In this document: one piece after another, positions 26,004 through 34,927 of the stretch
Layout: each line of letters begins with the position of its first letter
Position numbering within the stretch: the first letter of the stretch is position 1
NCBI RefSeq assembly: GCF_017357525.1
Contig: NZ_CP036172.1
Coordinates: 620,001-684,000 of the forward strand
Origin: Methanofollis aquaemaris
Lineage (GTDB): Archaea > Halobacteriota > Methanomicrobia > Methanomicrobiales > Methanofollaceae
Reading direction: 5' to 3'
Length of the DNA: 64,000 nucleotides
Position numbers and translations under genes: made by a program
Notes under the pieces: generated by a model
The model's input: the letters and a program-made list of their open reading frames with translations, nothing else
Told to the model about the DNA's origin: nothing
Databases searched by the model: none

Positions 26004-27176
26004 CTATTCATCGTAGTGCTTCTTGAGGAACCGTCGCACCACACCCGACTCCAGCCAGCACTGGTCAAGGTCGGTGACGAGGGCGTCGATCTCACGAGCA
26101 TGCCGGATCACCTGCTCGGAGAACTCATTGTCACCTATCTCGGCAAGCCCGACAATGACCGAGAGAGGGTTTCTGATCCGATCATTGAGCGAGGCGAGTT
26201 GTGCGAAATTCCGATCGATCTGATCGAGCGCCTCCTTCCTGAGAACCTCCATCTTTCGGCGCTCGCTGATGTCCAGAAGAGAGAGCAGATACAGAGGCCG
26301 TTCCGAAATCTTCCCCACGGTCAGGAGCACCTCGACCTCCTTCCCGTCGACCCGCCGGAGTACGACCTCATACTGGTCAGGGGCGGACGCGAGATCCTCC
26401 TTCCTGCATCGGTGGAACTCATCAAGCACCTGCTGCCGGTCAGGATCGACAAATGAAGTCCAGCGCCGCCCTTTCAGAAGACGCGGATCTTCCCCGAGAA
26501 TTTCTCCAAACCGTGTATTGGCATGGACCAGGAACCCGTCGTCCATGACCACCGCCATTGCCGTTCCGGTGTGCTCGAATGCCGTCCTGAGAATATCTTC
26601 CGAGCGCTTCAGTCGTTCTTCGACCTTTATCCTATCTCTGGCCTCAACCGCAGACCGATGGGAAAGGGTCAGACCATATGAGAGTAAACGCGCAAGGACA
26701 CGGTAACTCTTCCTGGCCTGTTCGACCTCCTCTTCAGGGAGTATCGGCACCTCCATCAGAGCATCGGTGTATTCTCGAACCGGATACCCATAACGCTGTG
26801 CCATGGCCAGAAAATAGCCTGACTTCTGTTCCTCTTCAGAGCGGAAAAACGGCGGCCCGAGGAGGGTCGCCACATGCCTCTCCCTGAGAACGATCGGGAC
26901 GGCAACCCGCCAGAGGCGATGAGGACAGAGAAACACAAAAGAATTCCTTGATGAAGCATAGGTGCCGATCCCGGTCATGCATGTCCTGCACGCCCGCCCG
27001 CTCGCCGTATGCTTCCTGTGAAAATCCGAGCAGATTCGCATCTCCCCGACAGAGACACACTCATGACCCTCAAGCGTGACGATGCTGGACCTGACTCCGA
27101 GGAGTTCGCTGACCTCATTGAGTGTGCGGTACAGCCGGGAGAGTTCAGGAGTTTCGTCAACAAGAGGATCTCTCAT
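26004..27176 (-). CDS. PocR-PAS signalling protein lacking a kinase ATPase domain
   Basis: A cytoplasmic sensor of 390 residues. Residues about 10-170 form a PocR-like ligand-binding domain with the cysteines of CRTCMTG and an FLCPHRLWRVAVPI segment. A PAS domain follows at about 195-305 (ILRTAFEHTGTAMAVV ... LLTVGKISERPLYLLSLLDISERR). The last 80 residues look like a histidine-kinase dimerisation helix (LNDRIRNPLSVIVGLAE), but the phosphoacceptor histidine position is not histidine, and the protein stops without any HATPase domain. It cannot be a classical kinase. A role as a sensor adaptor or a partner of another kinase is possible. Confidence 0.8.
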   Translation of the reverse strand: MRDPLVDETPELSRLYRTLNEVSELLGVRSSIVTLEGHECVSVGEMRICSDFHRKHTASGRACRTCMTGIGTYASSRNSFVFLCPHRLWRVAVPIVLRERHVATLLGPPFFRSEEEQKSGYFLAMAQRYGYPVREYTDALMEVPILPEEEVEQARKSYRVLARLLSYGLTLSHRSAVEARDRIKVEERLKRSEDILRTAFEHTGTAMAVVMDDGFLVHANTRFGEILGEDPRLLKGRRWTSFVDPDRQQVLDEFHRCRKEDLASAPDQYEVVLRRVDGKEVEVLLTVGKISERPLYLLSLLDISERRKMEVLRKEALDQIDRNFAQLASLNDRIRNPLSVIVGLAEIGDNEFSEQVIRHAREIDALVTDLDQCWLESGVVRRFLKKHYDE

Positions 27177-27363
27177 ACTCGATCAAATCCCGGCTTCTCT
27201 GAGGAACGTGCCAGGTCTTATCTTCTGGTTATGATGATAAGGCAATATAATCATTCCCTGAATCCATATAGATTTTTTGAATATTTCAATTATTTTACAT
27301 GATAGATCGAACAAAAAGGAATAGAATTATAGCAATTTGCCATACTTTCGCGTTCTATCGTGC

Positions 27364-28359
27364 TCAAAGGGGCGAGGGCCACCCCTCACCAGGGCCTTCC
27401 GAGAACCGGACAATCATATAGTCCATGAACTCGCGGGCAAGGTTGGGGTGAGGGGCAGTGTTCGGGACCGTCGCCGCATAGACGATGGGGTTGCCGACCC
27501 GCTCGCTCCCGATGGAACCGAACCGCTGAAAACCAAGTTTGACCACGGCCTTCTCATAGTCATCTGCATATGCCGCCGAACTGAGATCGATCTCAGTCGG
27601 CAGAGTGACATACTGCAGGCCATGCCCCTCGGCGACGCTCAGGTACTCGAAGGCATAGTCCACCCCGCCGGCGTCCAGGAGAGAGAGAAGATAGATGCTC
27701 CCGTCCCGCACCCGCACCATCTCGCCCTCGGCCTTGAGCACCTCGGGGAGCGTGATCACGGTGACGGACCCTTCCTGAGAAACCTCCAGCGCCGGTTTGA
27801 GATGGTCGCCAAGGATGGCGTCGTAGATAGAGTCGTTGCCATAGTAGTCTTCGGCAAGCGTCGTCACCATCAGCGAACGGTAGCCTGCGGCGTCGAGCAT
27901 GGGGTTTGAGATCCCGACGACGACGTCTGGTCTGGCAAGCACCTCATACCAGTTCTCTGAAGTGATCTCATCGGCATACAGACTGTGGTTGGTGTAGGCG
28001 ACGACCATCTGGTTGGTGGCGAAGGGGGTGTACGAGTCGGTGTAGTTCCCTTCCCCCTCCTTCATCGATCGGTACATCATGTCGGGGATGAGGGCCTCGT
28101 CTGCGACCACCACCACATCGATGTCACGGTGGAGGTCGGTCACCTGCCTCACGCACTGGATGGAACCGTGCCCCTCGATCTGGACGTCCACACCGGGGTG
28201 GGACGCCTCAAACCCGACCTCCACCTCTTCCATGGGGAGAAGAAGACTCCCGGCCGGGACGACCCGGAGGGTGGTGGGCGTGTTGTCGCCACCGGTGCAC
28301 CCGGCAGCAACGGCAAAGACCGCTACAAGGGCGAGGAGAACGAGGGGGGTGCCCCTCAT
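27364..28359 (-). CDS. wtpA: WtpA-like tungstate/molybdate ABC transporter binding protein
   Basis: An extracytoplasmic lipoprotein receptor of 331 residues with signal peptide and lipobox (AVAAGCTG). The WtpA pattern is clear: RVVPAGSLLLPMEEV, FEASHPGVDV, GSIQCVRQVTDL, ATNQMVVAYT, NWYEVLARP and GYRSL. The acidic residues I associate with octahedral oxyanion coordination in this family, the D in SNPMLDAAG and the E in YAFEYLS, are kept. Permease and ATPase genes are absent from the window. Its start (ATG at 28359) overlaps the preceding gene's stop, so it is the last gene of a six-gene operon of surface proteins with molybdopterin-binding-like folds. Confidence 0.85.
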   Translation of the reverse strand: MRGTPLVLLALVAVFAVAAGCTGGDNTPTTLRVVPAGSLLLPMEEVEVGFEASHPGVDVQIEGHGSIQCVRQVTDLHRDIDVVVVADEALIPDMMYRSMKEGEGNYTDSYTPFATNQMVVAYTNHSLYADEITSENWYEVLARPDVVVGISNPMLDAAGYRSLMVTTLAEDYYGNDSIYDAILGDHLKPALEVSQEGSVTVITLPEVLKAEGEMVRVRDGSIYLLSLLDAGGVDYAFEYLSVAEGHGLQYVTLPTEIDLSSAAYADDYEKAVVKLGFQRFGSIGSERVGNPIVYAATVPNTAPHPNLAREFMDYMIVRFSEGPGEGWPSPL

Positions 28360-28940
28360 GAGCGTTCCACCTCGATCCGGTCCACCCACTTCACCCAAGC
28401 GCTCCCCTCGGTGATGGTGCTCGGTTCATCGGTGCCGACCACCATCCTGAGCGGCCCGCCGTCCCCGTCAGGGATCGCCGTCCCGTTGAACTCGTAGGCG
28501 AGGACCAGGGTAAGATCTGGTGAGGGTTTTTCCTTGAGGTTCTCGTCGAAGGTCACAAAACCCTTCCCGGCCACCTGTTCGTCATCGAAGACCCAGTAGT
28601 AACCGTCAGGTGCCGATATTCCGACCTGATCGCCTTCTCCAAACCCGCCGACCAGATCGAACAGCGTTGTGAGAGATACGCCCTTCACCGTGTACGGCCC
28701 GTACTTGATCCCGACCGTGGAAACTGCATAGCCATAACCCTCCCAGGCAGGAAGCGCCTTGATCTCAGAGAAGGAGAGCACCTTTTCCTGGGTGCCGTCC
28801 GTGACCGTGAGATTCCAGGCGACATCTTCTCCCGCCTGAGCGGCGGGATCGGTACTCCCGGTGGTTCCAGTACACCCACAGGCGGCCGCAGCGCAGATGA
28901 GGGCGAAGACGACCAGGAACCGGACGAAACGAGCCTTCAT
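28356..28940 (-). CDS. Lipoprotein with molybdopterin-oxidoreductase-like (sulfite-oxidase-fold) domain
   Basis: A 194-residue lipoprotein (MKARF start, lipobox AACGC) with a single domain resembling the sulfite-oxidase molybdopterin-binding fold (PF00174-like). Segments VLSFSEIKALPAWEG, GPYTVKGVSLTTLFDLVGG, DQVGISAPDGYYWVF and GGPLRMVVG follow that pattern. The cysteine that ligates molybdenum in true sulfite oxidases is not evident. It sits between another surface protein and wtpA, overlapping both by 4 bases (ATGA). A cofactor- or ligand-binding role without redox chemistry is inferred. Confidence 0.75.
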   Translation of the reverse strand: MKARFVRFLVVFALICAAAACGCTGTTGSTDPAAQAGEDVAWNLTVTDGTQEKVLSFSEIKALPAWEGYGYAVSTVGIKYGPYTVKGVSLTTLFDLVGGFGEGDQVGISAPDGYYWVFDDEQVAGKGFVTFDENLKEKPSPDLTLVLAYEFNGTAIPDGDGGPLRMVVGTDEPSTITEGSAWVKWVDRIEVERS

Positions 28941-29788
28941 CCCCGCATCCTCCATGCAAACCCGGCAAGACCAAGCCCGGCCAGCAGTCCGAGAATCGGA
29001 GCAGGGCTCTGGGCAGTCTTTGCGGCCGTCGGAACCTCTGTCGTCTCAACCGCAGCAGATCCCTGGAGTGACTTGACCGGGACATTCTTCACTCCATTAT
29101 ATCCTCCTTCATAGACCCGCACCTCATCGATCCACTTTACAGTGTAGCCTGAGGTCGAGGGATAGAGGTCGTTAAAGAGATGGAGACGTTCAGGCGGGAA
29201 GCACTCGCGCATATCCTGGTTCCCGAAGACATGCTTGCCCTCCGGGTTGGTGGAGTCGTCGGCAAAGAAAACCAGGCGCATGCCGGCATGATAGTCAGGG
29301 GGGTACCCGACGCCCTGCCGCTCGCCGACAGTTGCGTCCTCGCCATTGTACCAGCAGATACCGATCGGTCCCTGGCGCGGCGCGGGTTCATAGACATTCT
29401 GATACCCAAACTCGATATGATACCCGTCGCCCGCCTTGATCATCACCTCGTCACCGGGCGCCATCCCGCCGACCAGGTCGCAGAGGTCGGCGACATTTGT
29501 GCCCTTCACCGCGCCGCGGTCCTTGAAGTTGGCGGTCTCGTTCCTGTCCCACTGGGCCTCTTTGTCCTCGGCAAAGACCGGGCCCTGGTGGTAGTAATGC
29601 GTCACCCCGTCCCCGAGCACCGGGAGGTTTTTCTCCATCCACTGGTAGTCGACTGTCGTCTCGTTGAGCACCGTGGTGCCGTCGTCTGCAAGTTTTACCA
29701 CATGCACCGAGTCTGTCGATGCGGCCTGCACCCCTGCGAAACATGCACAGAGGAGCAGAATCAGAAATACACTTTTTGTTCTGTTCAT
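28937..29788 (-). CDS. Surface protein with molybdopterin-like domain and C-terminal sorting-type anchor
   Basis: A 283-residue exported protein. The signal peptide is about residues 1-22. A domain of about 200 residues begins HVVKLADDGTTVLNETTVDYQWM, contains GAVKGTNVADLCDLVGGM and AGDGYHIEFGYQNVYEPAPRQG, and ends with HVFGNQDMRECFP. This module recurs in the genes at 31055, 34074 and, twice, 34928, and looks related to the sulfite-oxidase-like fold. A Thr/Ala linker leads to SPAPILGLLAGLGLAGFAWRMRG, a helix plus basic tail typical of a protein-sorting signal. It lies four bases after the phosphatase gene, with AGGTGA before its ATG. Confidence 0.75.
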   Translation of the reverse strand: MNRTKSVFLILLLCACFAGVQAASTDSVHVVKLADDGTTVLNETTVDYQWMEKNLPVLGDGVTHYYHQGPVFAEDKEAQWDRNETANFKDRGAVKGTNVADLCDLVGGMAPGDEVMIKAGDGYHIEFGYQNVYEPAPRQGPIGICWYNGEDATVGERQGVGYPPDYHAGMRLVFFADDSTNPEGKHVFGNQDMRECFPPERLHLFNDLYPSTSGYTVKWIDEVRVYEGGYNGVKNVPVKSLQGSAAVETTEVPTAAKTAQSPAPILGLLAGLGLAGFAWRMRG

Positions 29789-29792
29789 ACAA

Positions 29793-31058
29793 TCACCTTT
29801 CTTTTCTCAGCCACAGAGCGGCGATACCGGCCGCTGCACATGCGCAGAAGGGAGAGAGTGGTGCCTGTGCGGCATCTTCTCCCGCTCTCTGCGGCGTCAT
29901 CTCAACCCTCTCGAATGTGCTGTTCGGGGGGTAGAGATACACGACCTCCCTGCTATCCTCGGAGAGTCTGGCCACCGGTATCACCTCGGCCGTGACACGA
30001 TCTGCGGTCACCTGAACTCGCAGGTAGGCGAGGGTGTGCTCAAGGCCGTTAGCGTACCCGACCATCTTCTCCTCCGCAAGGGGGTAGAGCGCCTCCCCGC
30101 CGCAGGGGATCACAAAGTATTCTGTCCCATTCACCTCGTAGTGCTCGTAAGCATGGACATGCCCGCTGAAGACTCCGGCGACACCGTGGCGCTCGAAGAG
30201 CGGGGCCCAGGATTCGCGCAGGGTGCGGTCCCCGCCCCAGTGCCGTTCATTGGATGAGAATATTGGATGGTGGAAGGCAGCAAAGGCCCACTGATTTCCT
30301 GCGCCGGCAAGATCCTCTTCCAGCCATGCGGTCTCTTCGTCAAGCCGTCCTTTTGCCCAGTCATTGGAATCGAGGACAGCGATGTGAGCCTGGCCGCATT
30401 CAAAAGAGTACCACTCAGGCACCCCGAAGGTCTCGTAGTACACCGAGCGGTTCCCCTCATGGTTGCCGAGGGCCGGGTAGATCGTAGTGTTTGCAAGCAT
30501 CCGCCGCCCGGATGCAAAGAACTGATCCCATTCGTCGAGGTCGTGGCCGAAGGTGACGAAGTCACCGCAGTGGAGGACAAAGGAGAGGTTCTTCTCCTCT
30601 GCAATCCGGTCGGCAACGAGTTTGTGCCGCTCAAGTGGGGTGAAATACGGGGCCTGGCCCCTCGTGTCGCTATAGACCACAAAGGTGCACGGCCCATCTC
30701 CAAAGGTTCTGAACCGGCAGTCCGGGCTGGTCACCTCGTCTGTTCTCACTACATAGTGGTAGACCATCCCTGGTGTGAGATTGGTGAGGGTGATATGGTG
30801 AAGGGGAGCTTCTTCCAGGCTGGTCACCTCAACGGTATACTCTCCTTTCAGGAAGGCCGCTTCGTCGGCGTACGCCACCGCACCCCCGGTCGGCTCGACG
30901 GTCTTCCATGATATGACCGCCGAAGTCTCGTCGGTCCCGGTGACATACGGCCCCCAGAGGAGATCAGTCCCTGCGGCCGCGGCTGCAGCAGGGAGAAGAA
31001 GCATGGCAAGAAAGAGCCATGCTCCGAGATACCTGCGATCTGGTTTCACGCGGCTCAC
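29793..31058 (-). CDS. Exported purple-acid-phosphatase-like metallophosphatase
   Basis: A 421-residue secreted phosphoesterase. A signal peptide (residues 1-29) is followed by a fibronectin-like domain (GPYVTGTDETSAVISWKT...) and a calcineurin-like metallophosphatase with motifs YSDTRG, HCGDFV, GNHEG, FHHP and GHVHAYEHY. A C-terminal hydrophobic stretch ending in LWLRKER, preceded by AQAPLSPF, looks like a sorting or anchoring signal. The start is GTG at 31058 (GTGA overlapping the stop of the preceding gene), so it is translationally coupled within the wtpA operon. Removing phosphate from an external substrate or cofactor before uptake is inference. Confidence 0.85.
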   Translation of the reverse strand: MSRVKPDRRYLGAWLFLAMLLLPAAAAAAGTDLLWGPYVTGTDETSAVISWKTVEPTGGAVAYADEAAFLKGEYTVEVTSLEEAPLHHITLTNLTPGMVYHYVVRTDEVTSPDCRFRTFGDGPCTFVVYSDTRGQAPYFTPLERHKLVADRIAEEKNLSFVLHCGDFVTFGHDLDEWDQFFASGRRMLANTTIYPALGNHEGNRSVYYETFGVPEWYSFECGQAHIAVLDSNDWAKGRLDEETAWLEEDLAGAGNQWAFAAFHHPIFSSNERHWGGDRTLRESWAPLFERHGVAGVFSGHVHAYEHYEVNGTEYFVIPCGGEALYPLAEEKMVGYANGLEHTLAYLRVQVTADRVTAEVIPVARLSEDSREVVYLYPPNSTFERVEMTPQRAGEDAAQAPLSPFCACAAAGIAALWLRKER

Positions 31059-34000
31059 TTTCTCAGCCTGACCTCGCAGGTGACCATCCGGTCAGGGACG
31101 ACCATCACGTCCTCGACAGTCTTTGAATCCGAGCGCCCGACCACCTTGACTGTGTACTTCCCAAGGTCCATGCCAGTGAAAAGGTGCGGGGTAACTTCCC
31201 CGGTGTTCGCCCCGTAGAGGTAGATCTTCGCCCCCGCTGGCGTGCTGTTCACGTACAGGGCGCCGTGGGCATAGGTCTCCAGATTGAATGTGACAGAGCG
31301 ATCGTCCGTCCCTTTCGGAATATGAACCTCTTCCTCCTTCGGGAGATAACCGGGCTTTGTGACCATCACGCCATGACAGCCATACGAGATATTTTCAAGG
31401 AGGTACGGGGTCGCATGTCCGGTTTCGAAGCCGTCGATGAAGATCTCGGCGCCGGACGGTTTAGAATCGACCTTGAACGTGGTGAGGCCGGGCATTTCAT
31501 TGAGAGATACCGTCTCACCGTCTCCAGCATATCCCGGGACCGGGATCGAGAAATAGGCACCATCATGGTAAAACGAGGCAAATGCATTGAGCACCGGCAC
31601 CTTCACTTTTGCAGGCATCTTCTTGCCGGTGGGATGCCCGTTGACCGCACAGTACTCACCCTTGAAGGTGGAGGCATCGAGGGTGACCGTCCGTGTCATA
31701 GACTGTTCATAACGGTCAAAATAGACCGGGACGATCGTGCCGGGGGTCACCCAGACCTCTCGGGTGTCTACTTTATAAGAAGCCTTGTCTTTTTTGACCT
31801 TCACCTTGTGCCGCCCCTCTTTGAGGCCATTGACCACCTGTGGGGTCGTACCCTCGATCTTTTTGCTGTCGATATAGATCGTAGCCCCACCGTCGGTGGC
31901 GTCCACATAGATCCCGCCTGAATCCAGGTCGGTTCCCTGAGCGGTGAGGAGTTCCAGACAGGCAGGGTCGACATTGATATTCGATCTGGCGGATTCGAGA
32001 GCAACGGTCACGTCGGTCTCTTCGGTGAGGTCGAAGGTGGTCGCATAGGGCCGATAACCCTCAAGGACCAACTCCAGAGAGTGGGCGCCGGTGGGGAGGG
32101 CCTCAAGCCTGGCCGGCGTGATCATCCCGAGGTACTCCCCGTCAAGTACGACCTGCGCCCCGGCCGGGTAGGTGATGATGTTGAGGGGTGCATTCTCGGG
32201 GAGGGAAGGTGTGGGTGTCGAGACTGGTTCTATGACCGGCGCCGGTGTAAGTGAAGGGGATGCGGTCACCGCTGCCGTCGGTGCCGGGAAGAGGGAGCCA
32301 ATGAGCGGGATACCGTGCAGCCAGCCAAGAAGGCCTGACCAGAAGCTCCCCTCCTGTGCGGTGTCAACATCGACTTTCCCATCATCAGAAAGGGTGGTGG
32401 GCGGAGGAGACGAAGTGGTCTGGAGAGTGGGGGGCGCCGTTGTCTGCATGGTCGTCGGTTCGGGGGTCGGTTCAGCATCGCGGGTTCCGACGATCAGGAC
32501 GGCGAGGCGGTTCTCCAGATAGTCCCCGCGCTCGTCATAAGATACACTGGAGACCGCAAGCGTGTTCCCGCTCGGTCTGAGATAGGAGGTCACTTCCGCC
32601 TCTCCGATCGAGATCGCCTTCTCACCGCCGTCAAGGAGGTTCATCCACTCCCCGTCATGGAAGGTGAGGCAGTTGGTGTAGGTATCGTTCCCGGAAGCCC
32701 CGGTCACGACCGAGAAGACCCTGGCATCGATCTCTCCGTCTCGCATAACTTCGTCAGGGAACTCGGCCGTGCTGGTGGCGCCCTCTTCATCGACGCCGGC
32801 AGAGGGATCGGCCTCGATGGCGTCCGCACCTTCGGCCACCCAGTACGAGATGCTGGTACGATCGTCCCTGACGACCGCAAAGAGCACCCCGCCGTAGAGG
32901 GTGAGTGAAGTCTCTTCAGGGCCGTTATTTTTCACATCGAGTGAGAGATTGCCCTCTGGAACAGAGGCCTTGAGGTCATAACACCAGGTCTCGACTGCCG
33001 GATCGTCGCCGTCCGGGCCGAGGTCGGCATAGTACTCCGAGAGGCCGAGTTGCTGCGAGTTCAGAAGAGTGGAGATGTCTTCCCGCTTCGCATCGTCCTT
33101 TGCGGTGTTGTTGGTGCCGAAAAGGTACAGGCAGGCGCTCTCGACGTTCTCAAGCCCCGTGGTGTTGAGCGAGAAGTGGGCGGTCTCTCCGGCCGCGATC
33201 GTCTGTGCCTCGCCACCGGTCTGGATGAGAGATACCGATCCGTTCACCGTCCCATGAAGGGTCCGGGTGAGTGCTGCGCCCTCAAGGCCGCGGGGCTTGG
33301 AAGACCCGCCGTCACCACCAGAGGAGGAACCACCCTGGTCGGGGTCGATCTCGCTGTGGATGATGATCCGGTCGACATGGTAGACCGAGTTGCCGCTTGC
33401 CGAGGGATACTGATTGTTAAAGAAATACCAGTACTCCTCATCCCAGGACTCGTGCATGTCCCAGTTGCCCCAGACGTGCTTCCCGGCATCGTTCGTGGTC
33501 TCGGCGAGGAAATAGAGGCGCATCCCTTCGGTGAATCCTTCGTCGATGTAGCCGGTGTCCTTGCCATGGTACCAGGCGATCACCATTTTCCCCTGTCGGG
33601 GATTGGGAGCATAGATGTACTCAGCCGGCCATGTCTTGTACATCCCGTCGCAGGCCTTGATCTCGACCATCTCTCCCTCTGCCGCCCCACCGACGAGGTC
33701 GCAGAGATCTTTGACGTCGGTGCCCATGAACTCGCCATGGTCCTTGTACTCGAGGTTGACGTCCTCGGTCGGGTTCCAGTAGTCGTAATCCTGGCCAGGA
33801 TGTTCCTTCTCCCAGGCGCCCTCAAAGATCGGGCCCTGGTTGTAGTACATCGTCTCGCCGTCCCCCTGGACATCAAGGTTATCTCTCATCCATTCCCAGG
33901 TGATGGACTTCTGGTCGAGGATGGTCTTGTCGTCACTCGCCAGTTTGGTGATGGTCAGTTCGGTCGTCGGCGCTGCTGAGACCGGAACGGCGATCGACGC

Positions 34001-34066
34001 GATCAGAAGAAGAAAGAGTGCGGTGACGACCAGGAGTCCGGTCGCCGCCCTGTGCATTCCTTTCAT
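31055..34066 (-). CDS. Large surface protein: molybdopterin-like + DUF3344-like + four PEGA domains
   Basis: An exported protein of about 1003 residues. After the signal peptide comes the recurring 'VKLADDGT / YxWM' module (about 30-245), a Gly/Ser linker, then a DUF3344-like region (about 262-545; VESACLYLFGTNN ... LYGGVLFAVV ... YWVAEGADAIE). A Pro/Thr linker with a short hydrophobic patch follows, and four PEGA-type beta domains fill the remaining 380 residues (PAGAQVVLDGEYLGMITP, SGAEIFIDGFETGHATP, AGAKIYLYGANTGEVTP and a divergent DGGATIYIDSKKIEGTTP). No C-terminal anchor is seen. The start is ATG at 34066; a TTG at 34072 has better ribosome-site spacing (GAGGAG five bases upstream) and is a fair alternative. 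Confidence 0.78.
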   Translation of the reverse strand: MKGMHRAATGLLVVTALFLLLIASIAVPVSAAPTTELTITKLASDDKTILDQKSITWEWMRDNLDVQGDGETMYYNQGPIFEGAWEKEHPGQDYDYWNPTEDVNLEYKDHGEFMGTDVKDLCDLVGGAAEGEMVEIKACDGMYKTWPAEYIYAPNPRQGKMVIAWYHGKDTGYIDEGFTEGMRLYFLAETTNDAGKHVWGNWDMHESWDEEYWYFFNNQYPSASGNSVYHVDRIIIHSEIDPDQGGSSSGGDGGSSKPRGLEGAALTRTLHGTVNGSVSLIQTGGEAQTIAAGETAHFSLNTTGLENVESACLYLFGTNNTAKDDAKREDISTLLNSQQLGLSEYYADLGPDGDDPAVETWCYDLKASVPEGNLSLDVKNNGPEETSLTLYGGVLFAVVRDDRTSISYWVAEGADAIEADPSAGVDEEGATSTAEFPDEVMRDGEIDARVFSVVTGASGNDTYTNCLTFHDGEWMNLLDGGEKAISIGEAEVTSYLRPSGNTLAVSSVSYDERGDYLENRLAVLIVGTRDAEPTPEPTTMQTTAPPTLQTTSSPPPTTLSDDGKVDVDTAQEGSFWSGLLGWLHGIPLIGSLFPAPTAAVTASPSLTPAPVIEPVSTPTPSLPENAPLNIITYPAGAQVVLDGEYLGMITPARLEALPTGAHSLELVLEGYRPYATTFDLTEETDVTVALESARSNINVDPACLELLTAQGTDLDSGGIYVDATDGGATIYIDSKKIEGTTPQVVNGLKEGRHKVKVKKDKASYKVDTREVWVTPGTIVPVYFDRYEQSMTRTVTLDASTFKGEYCAVNGHPTGKKMPAKVKVPVLNAFASFYHDGAYFSIPVPGYAGDGETVSLNEMPGLTTFKVDSKPSGAEIFIDGFETGHATPYLLENISYGCHGVMVTKPGYLPKEEEVHIPKGTDDRSVTFNLETYAHGALYVNSTPAGAKIYLYGANTGEVTPHLFTGMDLGKYTVKVVGRSDSKTVEDVMVVPDRMVTCEVRLRK

Positions 34067-34073
34067 AGCCAAC

Positions 34074-34880
34074 TCATCTCCTCAGGGCGGCGACGGCACA
34101 GATGGCCAGAAGTCCGGCCAGCGGACCGAGAGGCGATCGGGAGGACGTCGTCGGGACACTCCCGGTGTCGCTGCCGGTGTCGTGTGCGGTGATCGCAAGT
34201 TCGTTCACATGCTTGACCGAGAGCCCGCTCGTCGAGGGCCAATCTCCTCCGAAGAGATGCCACTCGTCCTCGGGGAGAGTCTCTTTCATATCGTTGTCCC
34301 CAAAGACGTGCCAGCCCCAGGGATTGACCGAGTCGTCGGCAAAGAAGATCAGGCGCATGCCGTCATAGTAGCCAGGGGCATAACCAGATCCCTGTGGATC
34401 GCCGGTGAGGGAGTCCTCGCCTACATACCAGGCGATCCCCATGGTTCCCTTTCTGGCTTCCTCACCATAAACGCTCTCATAGGAGAATTTCTTGTAGAAA
34501 CCGTCCTCAGCCTCCACCTTCAGAGTGTCGCCAGGGGTCATGCCGCCCACCAGGTCACAGAGATCACTGACCGCGGTCCCTTTGACCGCACCATAATCTC
34601 TTGTGTCGACGTTCTGGTATTCAGCAGGGTCCCATCTGTCGGACTCGTTGAAGGTCGGGCCCTGGTGATAGTAATGCGTCACCCCGTCCCCGAGAACAGG
34701 AAGATTCTCCTCCATCCAAGTATAATCGACAGTCCGCTCATCAAGGATCGTTGTCCCGTCTGAGGCATACTTGACGACATGCACCTCGGTCGTCGCCGCG
34801 GCCGCCGGTATCATGAACACCATCAAAAGCAGCAATCCGGCGACTTTCAATACGCCATGCTCTCTCATTGTGTCATTCAA
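34074..34880 (-). CDS. Surface protein with molybdopterin-like domain and sorting-type anchor
   Basis: A 268-residue paralogue of the 28937-29788 protein: signal peptide, then the module starting HVVKYASDGTTILDERTVDYTWM through GAVKGTAVSDLCDLVGGM and MRLIFFADDS. A short Ser/Thr linker ends in SSRSPLGPLAGLLAICAVAALRR. The identical stretches LPVLGDGVTHYYHQGP and STSG show recent common origin. It is first of the six-gene operon ending in wtpA; AAGGAG lies five bases before ATG 34880. An internal ATG four codons later is the alternative start. Only 47 bases separate it from the end of the giant gene upstream. Confidence 0.75.
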   Translation of the reverse strand: MNDTMREHGVLKVAGLLLLMVFMIPAAAATTEVHVVKYASDGTTILDERTVDYTWMEENLPVLGDGVTHYYHQGPTFNESDRWDPAEYQNVDTRDYGAVKGTAVSDLCDLVGGMTPGDTLKVEAEDGFYKKFSYESVYGEEARKGTMGIAWYVGEDSLTGDPQGSGYAPGYYDGMRLIFFADDSVNPWGWHVFGDNDMKETLPEDEWHLFGGDWPSTSGLSVKHVNELAITAHDTGSDTGSVPTTSSRSPLGPLAGLLAICAVAALRR

Positions 34881-34927
34881 CTCCTTTTAATATGCGAGAG
34901 AAATTCATTTTGCATAAAAAGAGGGTA

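Noticed and set aside
28356-28940. Assignment as a working sulfite oxidase-type enzyme
   Set aside because: The fold pattern is similar, but the molybdenum-ligating cysteine is not evident and the protein is short, so catalysis was not claimed.
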